Shown here piece by piece: positions 37,986 to 50,097 of a DNA stretch of 64,000 bases (the stretch's first letter is position 1; every line of letters starts with the position of its first letter). The stretch covers positions 224,385-288,384 of the forward strand of contig JALMLS010000361.1 of NCBI GenBank assembly GCA_038496445.1, read 5' to 3'. Below the pieces are notes generated by a model that did no database searches, was not told where the DNA came from, and saw nothing but the letters and a program-made list of their open reading frames with translations. Made by a program: the position numbers and the translations under genes. This stretch comes from Trichosphaerium sp. ATCC 40318. Its lineage: Eukaryota; Discosea; Flabellinia; Trichosidae.

Positions 37986-39026
37986 TTACAGAACTCCGTC
38001 CATCGCCTTGATAATCATATTGACGCAAGTAAACTTACATGGTGTCTTTTTATTTGTAAACAAGTTTTTTATTGCTTTTGTAAGTGTACACTTGTAACTA
38101 AGTTTTTTTCCATGTACAAACTCCCACATCCTTGTATTTTTGAGTATACCCAGCCATTTAATACCCTCTTCTGTTATATTTTGACACTCCATCAACGTGA
38201 TGGTGTGTGCACCGACCAAAGCTTTCAACCCTTCATCTGTTACCTTTGTTCCAGAAAAGTAGATTGTGTGTACACCTGCTAACGCTTTTATGCCCCTATC
38301 TGTGATTAAATGACAATTCTCCAGTTTGATAGTGTGGACACCTTCTAGTGATTTCAAACCTTTATCAGTTACTTTTGTTCCTGATAAATCAATTGTATGT
38401 ACTCCTTTCAAAACTACCAAACCTTCGTTTGTTATATTGGTAAATGCTAATCCAATTTTGCGCACCGGCTCTTATCTGTTATTAAACATCCACTCAGGTT
38501 TATAGAATAACACCCTGCCAAGGGAGTCACTCCTTCATCTGTAATATCACAGTAAGACAAGTTGATAGTGTGTACACCAGCTAACGCTATCAAGCTTTCA
38601 TCAGTTACCTTTGTGTATGATAAATCAATGTCATGTACACCTGCTAAAGCCTTGATTCCATTAGCTGCAATATGCCTACAATATGAAAGACTGATTGTGT
38701 ACTCCCGAAAGCATAATTAAACCATCAAATAGCTCAGGGCTTGGTAAACTATTGTACCAAATTTTCGTGTTCTGAAGTAAAGGGCTACCAGAAAGCAGGT
38801 ACAGATCATCTTCTTTTGTTACGTAAATATTACTATATCCAACGTGCATATGGACAATCTCTCGCATCAAACGACAGGTTTGGGCTGATCTCAGAGTAAA
38901 TGTGCCGCATTTCAAAATAAGAACGATAATCTCAACTGGAAGCGAGATGAGGTTGACTGAACGCCATTGGCTTGGGCCAGAATCGTTTGTCTTTTTATTC
39001 GTTGGTTCGTTTCTTCTTTTTTCCAT
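37986..39026 (-). pseudogene. F-box / leucine-rich-repeat gene broken by two frameshifts
   Basis: Intronless. The start at 39026 (MEKRRNEPTNKK) leads to an F-box-like stretch (VNLISLPVEIIVLILKC, SAQTCRLMREI). Then 24-25 residue LRRs with the unit L-x-G-V-H-T-I-x-L-S-x-T-K-V-T-D-E-G-L-K-A. Around 38697-38703 two bases appear to be missing (GTACAC-AATC where GTACACACAATC would keep VHTISLS), and near 38461-38475 a second shift joins ITDK to VRKIGLAFTN with about six residues lost. Repeats are clean between and after the breaks, so decay is recent, or the assembly has errors. Such regular VHTI-type LRR genes with an F-box are found in giant viruses of protists and in genomes that exchanged genes with them. 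Stop at 37986. Confidence 0.7.
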
Positions 39027-39338
39027 GTAGTGTCTATAAAATGAAGACCGCTAATTTGTAGTCACCCACGTGAAATTGTTATGATAATGTTAACTAAAAA
39101 TTGAATGAAGAGTCTTGACCCGCCTTGGAGTAGACGCGTACTAAATAACATTGTAAAAGTATAGGATTGCTTTACTTAACGTGGATTGTAGAAGTTAATA
39201 ACAATAAATCACGTGATACTTTGACAAAGGAGAAAAAATTTGATTTAAAAAGTTAACTACTATCCATACGGTTGCTTATCTGGATTAGTTACAGTTGTTA
39301 CAAACAAGTACTTGGTTTTTTTTTTTGTATTTCATAAA
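39027..39338. other. Intergenic gap with CACGTG motifs
   Basis: No coding sequence. It contains CCCACGTGAAAT (about 39066) and AATCACGTGATAC (about 39208), palindromic words recurring across the window. Confidence 0.4.
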
Positions 39339-42290
39339 TTACATTTTAAGTGCACCAATTTCTTTGGCGCTTACACTATGTGCTAGATTCTGTTTTACAT
39401 TTATATTTTCTGTGATGAGTGCTTGTGTATTAGTAACCGAAGGTAAATCGATGTCTGGCCTGATAGGTTTTAATAAGAGAAGAACAGAAATAGTTTTATA
39501 GTACCTAAAATGTGCTATAGTTGAAATTAACGAGCTGTTGTCACCTTGCTTCCACCAATATGGAATAGGAATTACTGTAATACCATAGTCATGACATTTC
39601 AGGACCTTGTCTGTATCTCTACTTTCTTGAGCACTCGCTGAACCAAAACTACTTGGATTGTCATGGTAATGATGTTCTCCTTGATATTCAAAACCTAGAT
39701 TTAGGCTTGGAACAAAGGCGTCTAAAGTAAACGTTGTAGCAACATCCCCTGTCATTCCTGGACTATATTCCTCAATGATGTCGCGTCCAGGAAGCACTTG
39801 GTGTAAACATGCTATCAGCCGTCGTTGGTCCGACAGTTTTTTCCGCTTAGAAAAGGCAGATGCTATTAGTTTGTGATTAGGATAAATCTGATGCAAGACA
39901 CCAGGCCAGTGTGGAATGAGACCGCCTGCACCAAGAGACTTTGTTCGTGTTAGAATATATGGGTGATATTTTAAACCGCACCGTTAGGTTTGCTTTAGAG
40001 ACTCTGTACCAGTCTGATATAGACCCAATCTTAAGCCTTGCTCTTGTACCGGCAAGAAATGCTTTTACGTTAGCTTTGTCAAGCCAGTATCCACGTTCAT
40101 GGGCTAATTGGTAATGTAAAAACAACGAAGGTGGCATGTTCTTAAAGGCTAAATTGTCTTACAATCGTTACGTGCGAACAAGTGCGAAGGCCAGTTTTCA
40201 AATGGATATAGTTCCTGTAGCATTGTGCGCATGCTGTTGTCAAAGTAGCTTGAGTAAAAATAAGCTATCAGCTTGAAGTATTCACCAGGCGTACACGAGC
40301 ATACTTCTACCACCATTATTCCTGAAGAAAGTGTGTTGAACTGTATGCCATTGCTTTGTACTTTGTATGTTGAACTCTTTTGCTTTCTAGACGAATGATT
40401 TGGAAAAAGGTCGGTAATTTAACACACGCACGTGTTTCATAAATGCCAATTGATTTTCTCTTTTTGTCCAGAATCCGTTGGGTACACGATCTAGAGGCAT
40501 TTAGAAGGTAATGATGCATTATTCTTACGTAGGTTCCATGGTTGCCATTTATGTTCAGGGTATACATTATTTAAAGGTTCATATAGAGACCCATTAAAGT
40601 GCCTAAAAAAGTGCTGGTTAGCATACATTTAGCTAATGGTTTTTTTCGCCGTACGCAATAAAATCTTTCACTTGGTCCCCCAGTGCATTGATATCTTCAT
40701 TGCTAACTTTATACCAGTCCGTGGGTTCGCGTATTTGCAAAGAGGATTCGATCTATATAACTCATGTGAACGATTAATATTGTGAAGAGTGTACTTTGTG
40801 TAAAAAGTCTTTTTGATTTTGGACCCTATCCCAACGTGATGGCTTCTGTGGAGCTACAAATTTGCCTATTTACAATTAACAATACAGCTTGATGACAAAA
40901 CCTACGTTTTGCTTTTGGAGACCAATCATGTACTGGATAGAAGTGCTCAAGCGTAGTTTGCCAAGATTTATCAAATTGTCTAGGTTTCTGTTACTATAAC
41001 ACTACAATGCTAACAGACTTGCCTTAACAATCCAAGACCACCCAAATTAGTTATATCTGATGAATCTACATAGTTCCAATCATCTATGATCTTTACACCA
41101 TAATGTTCAGCAGCCTTTTTAGTTTAGCGAAACCATAGTATGTTAAGTCACGTACATGTTGTAAAAATAGTTTCTGATTCGATTGTGTCCACCAATTTCT
41201 TGTCATGTGCCCTTGTAATACTACTAAGTACTCATTGATAACATGGATCTTACTGAATTTCCAAGGCAACCATATGTAATCAGGATAAATGTTCGTTAAT
41301 AACTTGGTAAAAGTTCCTTCTCCTAGTTTCCTGGCACACATGTTACTCGCTTATAACTGGTTTAGGATAACATACACTAGCCATGACTCGCCACCTAAAC
41401 TCACGAGGCTTTTGAAATTGACGTGGTACCAATGATGTAGTTCTTTTATATTGAGACTCTCTTCCACCTTTTGTTCCGTCAGCATCAATCAAAGAACACT
41501 CAAACTTACACTTCTTATAAAATCTATACGATTTTCTTCACGTGCAAAGAAGTTTTCTTGTACTTGTGCTAACATGATAAGTTAGCGGATGCTTTAATAT
41601 GGTGTATGCGCATACGAAACTTCCATCCACACCATTTGTATGAAGAGTAGAATGCTTCCAGAAGCCGTTTCATAGTGCCGTAAACGCTAGGATTTTTGTT
41701 TTGTTTGTTGTATGATTATTAAGCATGCAATACCTCCAAAGACCTCGTGCATATTTGTGAAACCTAACATCTTTCGCTCGCACTCGGTACCAATCACTGA
41801 CTTGCTTTATTTTAAACTCTCGTTCTAGCTATGTCAAAAATATACGTCAATTCTCTTTCACATTATCACGTGATGTTGCACCTCCAAGAACATGTCCATC
41901 TGATAGCTGCGACGCGCCCAGAAGTAGCCCGGCTTGTACTCTTCATTAATGTTAACCCACGCTACAAGTAATATAACGTACTGAATTTCCATGATTCCCA
42001 TTTATACTTTGGATACACACTTCGTAACGCAGGGTAAATGAATTTGTAGTGCCCTAGAAGGTTGCGACCACCTGATGTGCGTAGTGTCTCAGGTCTGACT
42101 GTGTACCAACTGCTTAGATCATTAAAGTGCAGACGGCGCTCAATCTAACCAATACGTTAGTACTGACAGGAAAAATGTAAGCCTATATTTCTAAACCTGT
42201 TTTATGATCCTGAACACCTCTGTGTTACTGAATCTGGCATCTTTGGTCGTTTTAGACCTGTTTGGAACATGTACTTTTGTGGGTTTGTTC
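39339..42290 (-). CDS. WY-repeat / Vsr-DUF559-like nuclease, copy D
   Basis: Largest copy, with about seven repeats. From the N-terminus: LSSWYTVRPETL; VSDWYRVRAKDV; LHHWYHVNFKSL with FTKLLTNIYPDYIWLPWKF; IIDDWNYVDSSDI with WQTTLEHFYPVHDW; PTDWYKVSNEDI with HFNGSLYEPLNNVYPEHKW; VPNGFWTKRENQLAF with SSYFDNSMRTMLQELYP; ISDWYRVSKANL with IPHWPGVLHQIYPNHK. Nuclease core: VLPGRDIIEEYSPG, LDAFVPSLNLGFEYQGEHHY, AQESRDTDKVLKC, GITVIPIPYWW. All likely catalytic positions are kept and the core is closest to copy A. The final intron (45 nt, ending CAG) is a multiple of three without stops, so its retention would add 15 residues. The 5' end was not found: coding repeats begin near 42270 and a basic open frame (MRARIRLIAHKPK, from 42409) ends at TAG before them. 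Confidence 0.75.
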
Positions 42291-42657
42291 TAAGCTGCGT
42301 TAATTCGCTTTTTTCGTGGTTGAATAGCGATATTTACGTTGTTGCGCCGTTTCTTTCGGTTCTTCGTTAATTTTGGCTTATGAGCGATCAAACGTATACG
42401 CGCTCTCATAAAATAGTATGTGTACGCCCAAAGTTACTTTGGGGCATTTTTTTAGACACCCAGTGATGTATTGTACGTAACGACTACGTTGTTGGCTTAA
42501 GTTGCTTACAATGCTCGCAATACTTACAACACAGTGCCGGCGTACTTGAGTAAGAACGTATTGCAAAACTAGGGACACAGTTCTGTGGCACGTGTTGACG
42601 TTCTAGGGTCAATTTTATTCGCCTGTTACGCCTTCAAAGTAGCGCCAGTAACGCTCT
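42291..42657. promoter_or_regulatory. Divergent region (nuclease D / PARP gene)
   Basis: Between divergent genes. It includes a basic open frame on the minus strand (42409-42300) that may be a first exon of nuclease D. An inverted repeat GCCCAAAGTTACTTTGGGGC lies near 42425-42444. Confidence 0.35.
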
Positions 42658-45600
42658 ATGGAGCTTACTACCACGAAATCTGTCGTTTATGACCTCGACG
42701 TTACTATTTTACAAGCGCGAAAGCTAAAGGTACTTTATCTACGTATTCCGCGCGTTGACAATATTTTAGGGTTCAAAAACTGGTATGTAACCATTTTATT
42801 GTACAAGGGACCTAAAACTCTTTCCAGGCGCCGTCAGCGCTTACGTTAAGGTTTACAAGGAATCTGACGACGAAAAGCGACACAAAGTGTTCAAAACTCA
42901 AGTACATAAATTAGTAATGAGTGTAAACGCTAATAATACCAATGTAGGTTCTAAAAAATACATTAAACCCAAGGTGGAGAAAACTGTGCCCAATGTACGC
43001 CACAAAAAAGTTAAAATGACATGAACGCTGACTATCACAGACCCGCAAAGAAGGGCGATATTATTACATTTGAGGTTTATGATTATGGAACCCGCAACGC
43101 GTTTTTAGGGTAAATCACCGAAAGACTTGTGAATTTGACTAACACCCACAAACAGGCACTTTGTCTACAAAGTTAATCTGCCGCACAATGATTTGAGTTG
43201 GCATAAGCTATCTAAGAGAAAAGGAAAACCCAAGGATGGGCCAGGAGACTTATATTTAGGCACATTTTTTGTTCACATACTTCAACACACGTTTTTTTTT
43301 CGCTTTCAAATAATGACACGTGCTCAGATTTTTCATTCAATTCAGATCAAATAGACATTCCCAAGAAAAACAAAAAGACTAAACAGCGCAAAGGTGGAAA
43401 TGTTACCCGTGAGGCGCTTGTAAAGAAGGCGAGGCAACGGAAAGCCGCAAACAGAAAGGTATGGTTCAGTTGAATTCATTGAGCTGACCTGAAAAGCAAT
43501 TCTCTTTGCATGATAGATACCCTGAAGCATTCACTGAGGCTAAAAAGACACCTTCTCCCAAGAAGAAACAAGGCGGCAAAGGAGAGAAAGAGAGGTTGTT
43601 TACAACAGAAAAAGAAGAAGACTCTTCAAGTGATAGCCTAATAATCAAGAAACCAAAAGCACCACTAAAGACAATACATTTGGCACCTCCAAAAGCACCT
43701 GCAGCGAAGGTTCCTAAAATGCCTTGTACGTTTTCTTGATGAAAGATACAGTCATTTACAAATGGGTATTTTTAGTAACACCCACGTGGTATTGGGAGAA
43801 TGGCAAAGATTGGGAGCCATACGATCCTATTGCTAATTTGGCGTTGGAAAAAGGTTGGATAGCAAGAAACACTGGTCAAGAAGTTACGTTAACACATGGG
43901 TTCTTTTCGAAGGTGAAAGGTACATTGGATACAGAAGAAACAAAGCTCAGCAATTTTAAGGTGGTTATGTCATCAATTTTCAAAAGATGCATCAAACTAA
44001 TATGGCAACAAAATTTAAGCGTAATGTAAAACGTGTTGCGAAAGATAGGTACTACCATTGGCTGCACATTGATCTATTGAATCACTCAAGTAATTTAGTA
44101 CCAAATCGGCGTCAGGAATAAAGATGATAGATGTCCGAATGCTACGAGTACAAAGCCATTAAAGAAATAACCTCAATTCACCGATCTTTATAGGTTGCAC
44201 AGCTTGTAAAGAATGATACAGACAAAAGAAAACCAGTCCTTGCAAATTTATTAATGGAAGAAGATGGTGTCACGTGGGATGAAGCAAGCAAGCCTGATAA
44301 TTATAATGGAAAAGAAGAGGAATCAGACGAAGGTACTTGATTATTGGTGCATAGCTTCCATTGCTAAAAGAATATGCAGACGTAGAAATAGAGGAAGAAG
44401 ATATGCAAGACAAAAAAGATAAGTCATGGCTTCTAGCTTCTTCAGACAAGTTTGAAATTCGTGTACGAGAGACTACTTATTACATAGATTAACGTCATTT
44501 TAAAAGGAGCCAACCGATTTTGCCACAAACGATGATTTACTCAAAGTTGAAATGGGGCAGGTGATTCAAGGTGGAAACATTGGTGCTGTATGCTCTCTAT
44601 ATGGTTTGTTTCCGTTTTGTTTATAATGTTGTAGAGCACTAAAGCAAATGGTCAATTAATAGTTTGGATTGCTATACGCATGTCATCTCTCTCAATGCAA
44701 GATGCTAGTTCACGTGGTATAGATAAAACAAAACGTCTCGTTTGCAAGTTAGTGTTTCCTACATCTAGGTACATGGCCCAGGTAACAACTGTTTTTCTGC
44801 TACTATATTTACTGACACCAACATAGAGTCCTGCATCAGCTGCTGGCGGTATAGAGATTGGTCAATCAAAGAAAGTCAACTTTAGGAATGTGACTACGTC
44901 TAAAGAAATTGCTGATTGGAGTAAACCTGGTATTTGGTGGACGCTCGAGAAATTACTAGCTCGATTTCTAAGGCGGTGGTGGTCTGAATTCACAATATCT
45001 GCGCAGGATGCTTGTGGTAAAATTATGAAAGCAAAGAGTTTTGATAAAACAATACAAAATATCCGAACTTTCCTGGGTATGACAAAAAAAGAAGATGGTA
45101 TAATATTGGCTGCTCTTGAAAAATGTCACTACAGTGAAGAAGATGCTACAAACTTACTCCTACATCCACCTTCAAAGAAAAAATTACAACCCAAAACAAA
45201 CGTACTACTGCAAATTGAATAGCAGGCGATACTAAATCTAGAACTAGGCTGTGAAGAGCGCTGTATCATCCGAAAACAACTTCCTTCTGAAACTTGTAAA
45301 AGAGCTACATAGTTCAGTTAATAATTGTACAAAATACTGTCTGACATGCTTTTCACCTCACCCTCTTGAACTGCTGAAGCCTACAGTTTGTCACAAGGAT
45401 CTTTGCAATTTCCAGTACGTCATTGGTATATGTGAATTATTAAATAAACTCGCGTAGGTTTATATCCCTTGGGCTAGGCGCTTCAATAACTACTGAAATA
45501 TTAAATAATCCTGTGGCCGTAGATCTACTCATTTGCTGTACATGGGCCTCCGCTAAGGTACGTTAACTTATGCTCTTTTAAAAATAACATTTCATAGACC

Positions 45601-46597
45601 AAGCGATTCGATCCATACCCATCATCAGTGCAACGTGACATTGGTGGGTTAACATTATCATTTCAAAAACAAGATGAAGTTGCACGTGCAAATACCTTAT
45701 TAATTTTATCCCTTACACTACCTCTAGGTTTCTTGTTTAGATCAAATACCGAGTGTATATACTTTACAAGACTGGGCAAGAAAAGGAGAGCTTAGACAAA
45801 AGCTAGAGGTACCTAATTAATGATTTATGCCTGCTAAATCTTCAAAGGCATCCCATCCACTAGCGTTTCTGTTGTTGAGGTGGATTGTGGCAACAAACAG
45901 AGGACATCTTGCTGCAATAGATAACCCTAGTGAAGTGAGCAGATAATATCCGTTTACATTTGATCTAATTGCTTACTAGCGCGTGCAAGGGATTGGTGCT
46001 ACACATCAATTTATTATAAAGTCAACGCCACCTGAAAAGGAAAAGAAATTTCACGATCTTACTAAACAAAATAACAAACAAGGGTCCTTCTGGGCGTATC
46101 ACGGTTCCGCTTTTGGTACAATACACGGTGAGAATGTCCGTGCATAACAGTCCATTTAGGAAACTGGCACTCTATTCTGCGAAATGGCTTAAAAAATTAC
46201 AGTACAGTGAACCTTGTCCTCTTAGTATGTTGACCTTTTCACAGGTAATACCAAAAACATGACAGCAGGAGCTGTGTACGGACCAGGAATTTATCTGGGT
46301 GCAGACGCGCAAACATCATTTTCGTACACAGGAAGAGCACCAGTTTGGAAAAACTCTCGTTTGGGTAGCAACCTGGCATTGATGGCTGTTTGTGAGATGT
46401 ACGCTGAATGTCAAAAGCTCTTTGTTTACTGGTATTGTAGCATTGATTATGGTAAAGATAGCAACACGTGCATTGGCACCATACACAGGCACCATACAAT
46501 TTATATTGTGCGAGAGCACTAACACACTATAGACCGCGATGTCAGCATAGTCCTAAATCACCCCACATTCGTTGTGAAGCCAACGACTTTTGTGTGA
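42658..46597 (+). CDS. C2 / WWE / UBA-like / PARP (ADP-ribosyltransferase) protein
   Basis: About 20 exons. N-terminal C2-like domain: VYDLDVTILQARKLK, GAVSAYVKVYKES, VLKNTLNPRWRKL, ITFEVYDYGTRNAF. A lysine-rich linker (KKNKKTKQRK) leads to a WWE domain: TWYWENGKDWEPYDPIANLA ... VTLTHGFF. WWE domains bind poly-ADP-ribose linkages. After an acidic linker and a region of unknown fold comes a UBA-like helix bundle (FLGMTKKEDGIILAALEKC, SEEDATNLLL). A cysteine cluster (NCTKYCLTCF, PTVCHKDLCNF) and GLGASITTEI precede the catalytic domain: FWAYHGSAFG, NWHSILRNGLKNY, GAVYGPGIYLGADAQTSFSY, as in PARP6/8/16. The H and Y of the NAD site are present; the third residue is not the polymerase Glu, suggesting mono-ADP-ribosylation. 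The C-terminus is short: FVVKPTTFV stops at 46597, while an overlapping frame reads VTRYV, the usual family ending, so a small frameshift is possible. Confidence 0.85.
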
Positions 46598-46815
46598 CAC
46601 GTTATGTATCCAACTCTGTTTTTTTTTTTACTTTGTATTAAAATCCCTTAACTGTCAAGTTGTTACTGTTTGATAATAACACAAAACCAAACAATATTAA
46701 AGCATCTCAACTAAAGATACCGAGAACGATGCTAAAGAGTAATTTCCATAATGTAACGCGTCCGTTACGGTAAATAAAAAACTGAATAAGAAAAAACCAA
46801 GAAGCGCTTGTAAAA
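46598..46815. other. Convergent gap
   Basis: Tail-to-tail gap between the PARP and JAMM genes, with T-runs and no coding sequence. Confidence 0.4.
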
Positions 46816-49406
46816 TTAAAGATCCCATTTATCAATGATGTACTCTTCAATTTTACCCAAAAATCTGTCACCTTCGTCCTTAGTCGCTTTCGTAGTTATG
46901 CGCGATTGCAAAGAAGTTTTGAGCTTGCTCAGTTTGGAGATCGGCACCTTGTTGTCCTTTGGATCAGTATTACCTTCATTAACTTGCTCTGTGACATCTG
47001 CCTTCTTCGCACTGTATCTCCACAGTGAATCAAAAATGGTTCGCGTTGGATAGTCTACATAAGAATCCAGTAACTCAAACTAACACGTGTAAGCAACAAA
47101 GGTGGTAATCACTTCAGCTAGCGTACTGCAGTTTTTTCTGTGTCACCGCCTATGCTATCACTCTGTACAATTTCGTGATTGACATACATTGGTCTACCCT
47201 ATCAGAGCTAGTTAGCATCCAAATACAAAAAGAAAGGTAAGTTGTGTAATGTGCATACCGCCATGCCAGAGGTTTGCGAGTGGCGCACATAAAACCAGTT
47301 TATTATGGACACTGGAGTTGGCATGCGTACATCATACGATCCTAAAATGTGTCAGTGAGTGATAATCAAATTATAAAGGCTATGTTACATACCAACAATT
47401 ACACCAACAAACGGATCTTTATCATGTTCTTTGTCTCGGAATAAAATTTGATAGTTCGCTTGGTTTTCAATATCAAGTAAAGAAGGGTCTAATAAAAAAA
47501 TATGTCAACCAATGATTTGTTGTATCATCCGCGTGCCTGGTTGGAAGACAGGATGGCTATGATACCAACCAACAACCTTTAAATTTTGTTGTTTTATTTT
47601 CTCCCGGATGCCAATCTCTGAAGCTGGATCCATTTCCACGTTGATATTGTCACTGCCTGTCTCCAAGCTCATACAAGGGAAGGCTTTAATAATCTCTAAT
47701 ACCATATTCTTAGGATCCCAGCGTCCCGCCAGAAATCCAATAATTTCAACACTGATGTACGATAAATACTAAATTAAATGGAAAGTATATGGAGTACCGA
47801 GCCAAATGGGCGTGTAAATCAGCAATCAATAATGCATTTGAGTGGCAAATAACTTTGAACGGCTGGGTATACTCGCCACCGAAACGATCACAGGCTACCA
47901 TTGTATGTGGGTCCTTAACATTAGATGATAAACAATACAATTATTTTACCAAGCAAAACGTACCACATTTGCGCCTAAAGCACTCCATTTTACCGAAGCC
48001 TTCTCTCGAAGTCGATCCTTGTATATGTCGTCTTTTCCGTATAATACCTGACCAACGTTGACGCCATAGTCGCTTTCACGGAAAGGCGCCTTTACTTTTT
48101 TGGTACTTGATTTCCTTCAATACGTGAGCATGTAAATTGCTTCTTGTAACAATGCGCACTTTTTTTTCTTTCCAGAACCTGAAGACGCTTTTTCACTTCT
48201 CTTCTTCTTTCGTGCAGCCTCGTATTTCTTGACAGCTTTAGCAGGCACCAAATGTGAGTACTTTCCTGTTGGATATAAGTCAATTGTGACTTACACTTAA
48301 TTTTGTACCTGTCAAGTATTTACGCGCTGTGGTGGAACCAGGGTCTAGGGGCTTTCCTGACAAAGTATGACCTTGGCCAGATTCAGCAACCTTAATAAGG
48401 TCAGAGCTTGGACATAAACCTAATCACATTTTCTATACCTTTGCTGGTAGCGGCTTTCCTTCACGATATAGTTTTATAAAGTGTTTTTGAGCGTGACTTC
48501 TGTAAGGGTAGGTAAGCTAATAGGTTCAAAGAACAGCGAACTCACCTAATTGAATCTTTGTCACGTGTTCTTAAATGGTTTTGAACTCCTGTCCAATCCC
48601 TTGGACAACAGATGAGCAAAACAAAATTCTACATCACAAACGAATACTTACCGACCGTGCAATTCTAGAGCTTCTAGAAATAGTCGCTCTTCTTCGTCGC
48701 TGTACTTACCGCTTTTTTAAATTGATTAGCAAGGATTAAAAATCAACTTGTTGACTTACTACTGGAAGTGCATGAGCGACAGTCCCTAGTTGATTGTAAG
48801 TAATAAATTTAAAACATCGGCTACTTACTTCTTGATTGCCATTATCCCCTGTTTTTCCTTTTTTGGTTGGATTTTCATCGCCACCCTCGCCAGCGCGCTT
48901 GCGCTTTCGATACGGGCCTCTTTTTTTTACTGGAAAGCAAGTCAAAACGGCACGTGATCAGAGGTTGAGCATACCTTGCCCTGTTACTTCTCGTAGCTGC
49001 CTCTTTATTTTCTCTGGCATGTAGTCATCATCTAGATCTTCCTCATTCACTGTTGGCTTATCTTCTACTGCCTCCAGCTCCAGAGTAAACGAAATGCAAC
49101 AAAAAAAAAAAGAGAAAAAAAAAGAAAATGGCGAAACGTTGAATGGTTAGCGTACTGTGTTGTTATCGTATTGAGCGTCATAATACGGATTGTTGTTAAG
49201 CTGATCTTCCATCAACATTGCCTGTGTTAATTTAGAAATCAGCCTCTTCATTGTCATTTCTTTATTTAAATTTACCTGTATCAACGCTGCGGTTTCTGCG
49301 TCGGTTTGCTCTAGGGCCTTCACTAGTGTACTGTTTAGGATTTATCAGTCAAGATTTAAATAATTTTTTTTACCAATAGAATTAAAAAATCCTCATTATA
49401 ATTCAT
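46816..49406 (-). CDS. Myb (SHAQK-type) plus JAMM/MPN protein, MYSM1-like deubiquitinase
   Basis: About 14 exons from MNYNEDFLIL at 49406. An acidic N-terminus and a basic NLS-like stretch (KKRGPYRKRKRAGEG) precede a SANT/Myb repeat: KYSDEEERLFLEALELHGR, then DWTGVQNHL, then SIRSHAQKHFIKLYREGK. The MPN domain follows: GGEYTQPFKVICHSNALL, GFLAGRWDPKN, VVGWYHSHPVF, then after an intron DPSLLDIENQANYQ. This is the JAMM zinc motif (H-S-H-P ... S-x-x-D) with an intact set of ligands. MYSM1 in animals removes ubiquitin from histone H2A; the Myb-plus-JAMM pairing fits that family. I did not find the SWIRM domain of animal MYSM1. The intron inside HSHPVFQP/DPSLL uses a GC-AG boundary (donor GCACGC). 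The C-terminus (SRITTKATKDEGDRF, IIDKWDL) is unknown. Confidence 0.85.
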
Positions 49407-50097
49407 GATAATTTGGCTCTCACACTCAAGCAGTAAAATTTTGGCGTTTTAGTTTTTTTTGGTACGTCTGATTTTCTAGCACATTTGCAAAATGGAAAGT
49501 TTTGTACGTTATGCTATCACATAAGTGTTGTTATACGCAATGGGGGTTGTGAAAGACGTATTACTACGCATAACGGCCAAAATTAAAAAATTGGTGTCAA
49601 ACAAGCTGCTTTAGAGCGTACGGTTTTGTTTGGTGGCCGTGTCAATGTCGTCACTCCCTGGAGTTTGCTACAAGACATTTATGAGACGTTTGAGCGATGT
49701 TGAATGAAGATTTTTCCAGACGGCATAAACACTATTTCCAGACGGTAATTGTACCTTTTTAGCTCTCCTACGGCTCCTTGAGGCCATTTTGGTAGCGTTT
49801 GCCAATTTTTAAAAGTTCATTCACTTCCGTTTTTTTTTTTTGATTTTGGCGCGTCACCTGTACGCTCAAAAAGCAATGGATACACGTCCTGTTGCTAAAG
49901 CACTTTACAAGCAACCCTCTGTTTCAGAACGGCTCGCTGTTTGATTTTGTTTTGACTGGCGTCAGTTTTTGGGTGCCAAAGTCATGATTTTGACGATAAC
50001 TTTATTTGTCCGTGCATCTTAGTGAGCTTACAGGCGACAAAAAGCCATAAAACAGAACATACTAAGAAAAATGCAATAAAAGAACGGAAAAAACCCA
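49407..50097. promoter_or_regulatory. Divergent intergenic region (JAMM gene / mitochondrial carrier)
   Basis: 690 bp without a recognisable gene. It should hold both promoters. T-rich runs lie at 49440-49460 and 49829-49842. Confidence 0.4.

Noticed and set aside
38670-38704. A 27-nt intron (GTACAC...TTGTAG) to explain the break in the F-box/LRR gene
   Set aside because: Removing it leads to a stop within a few codons, whereas a 2-base deletion restores perfect repeat register.
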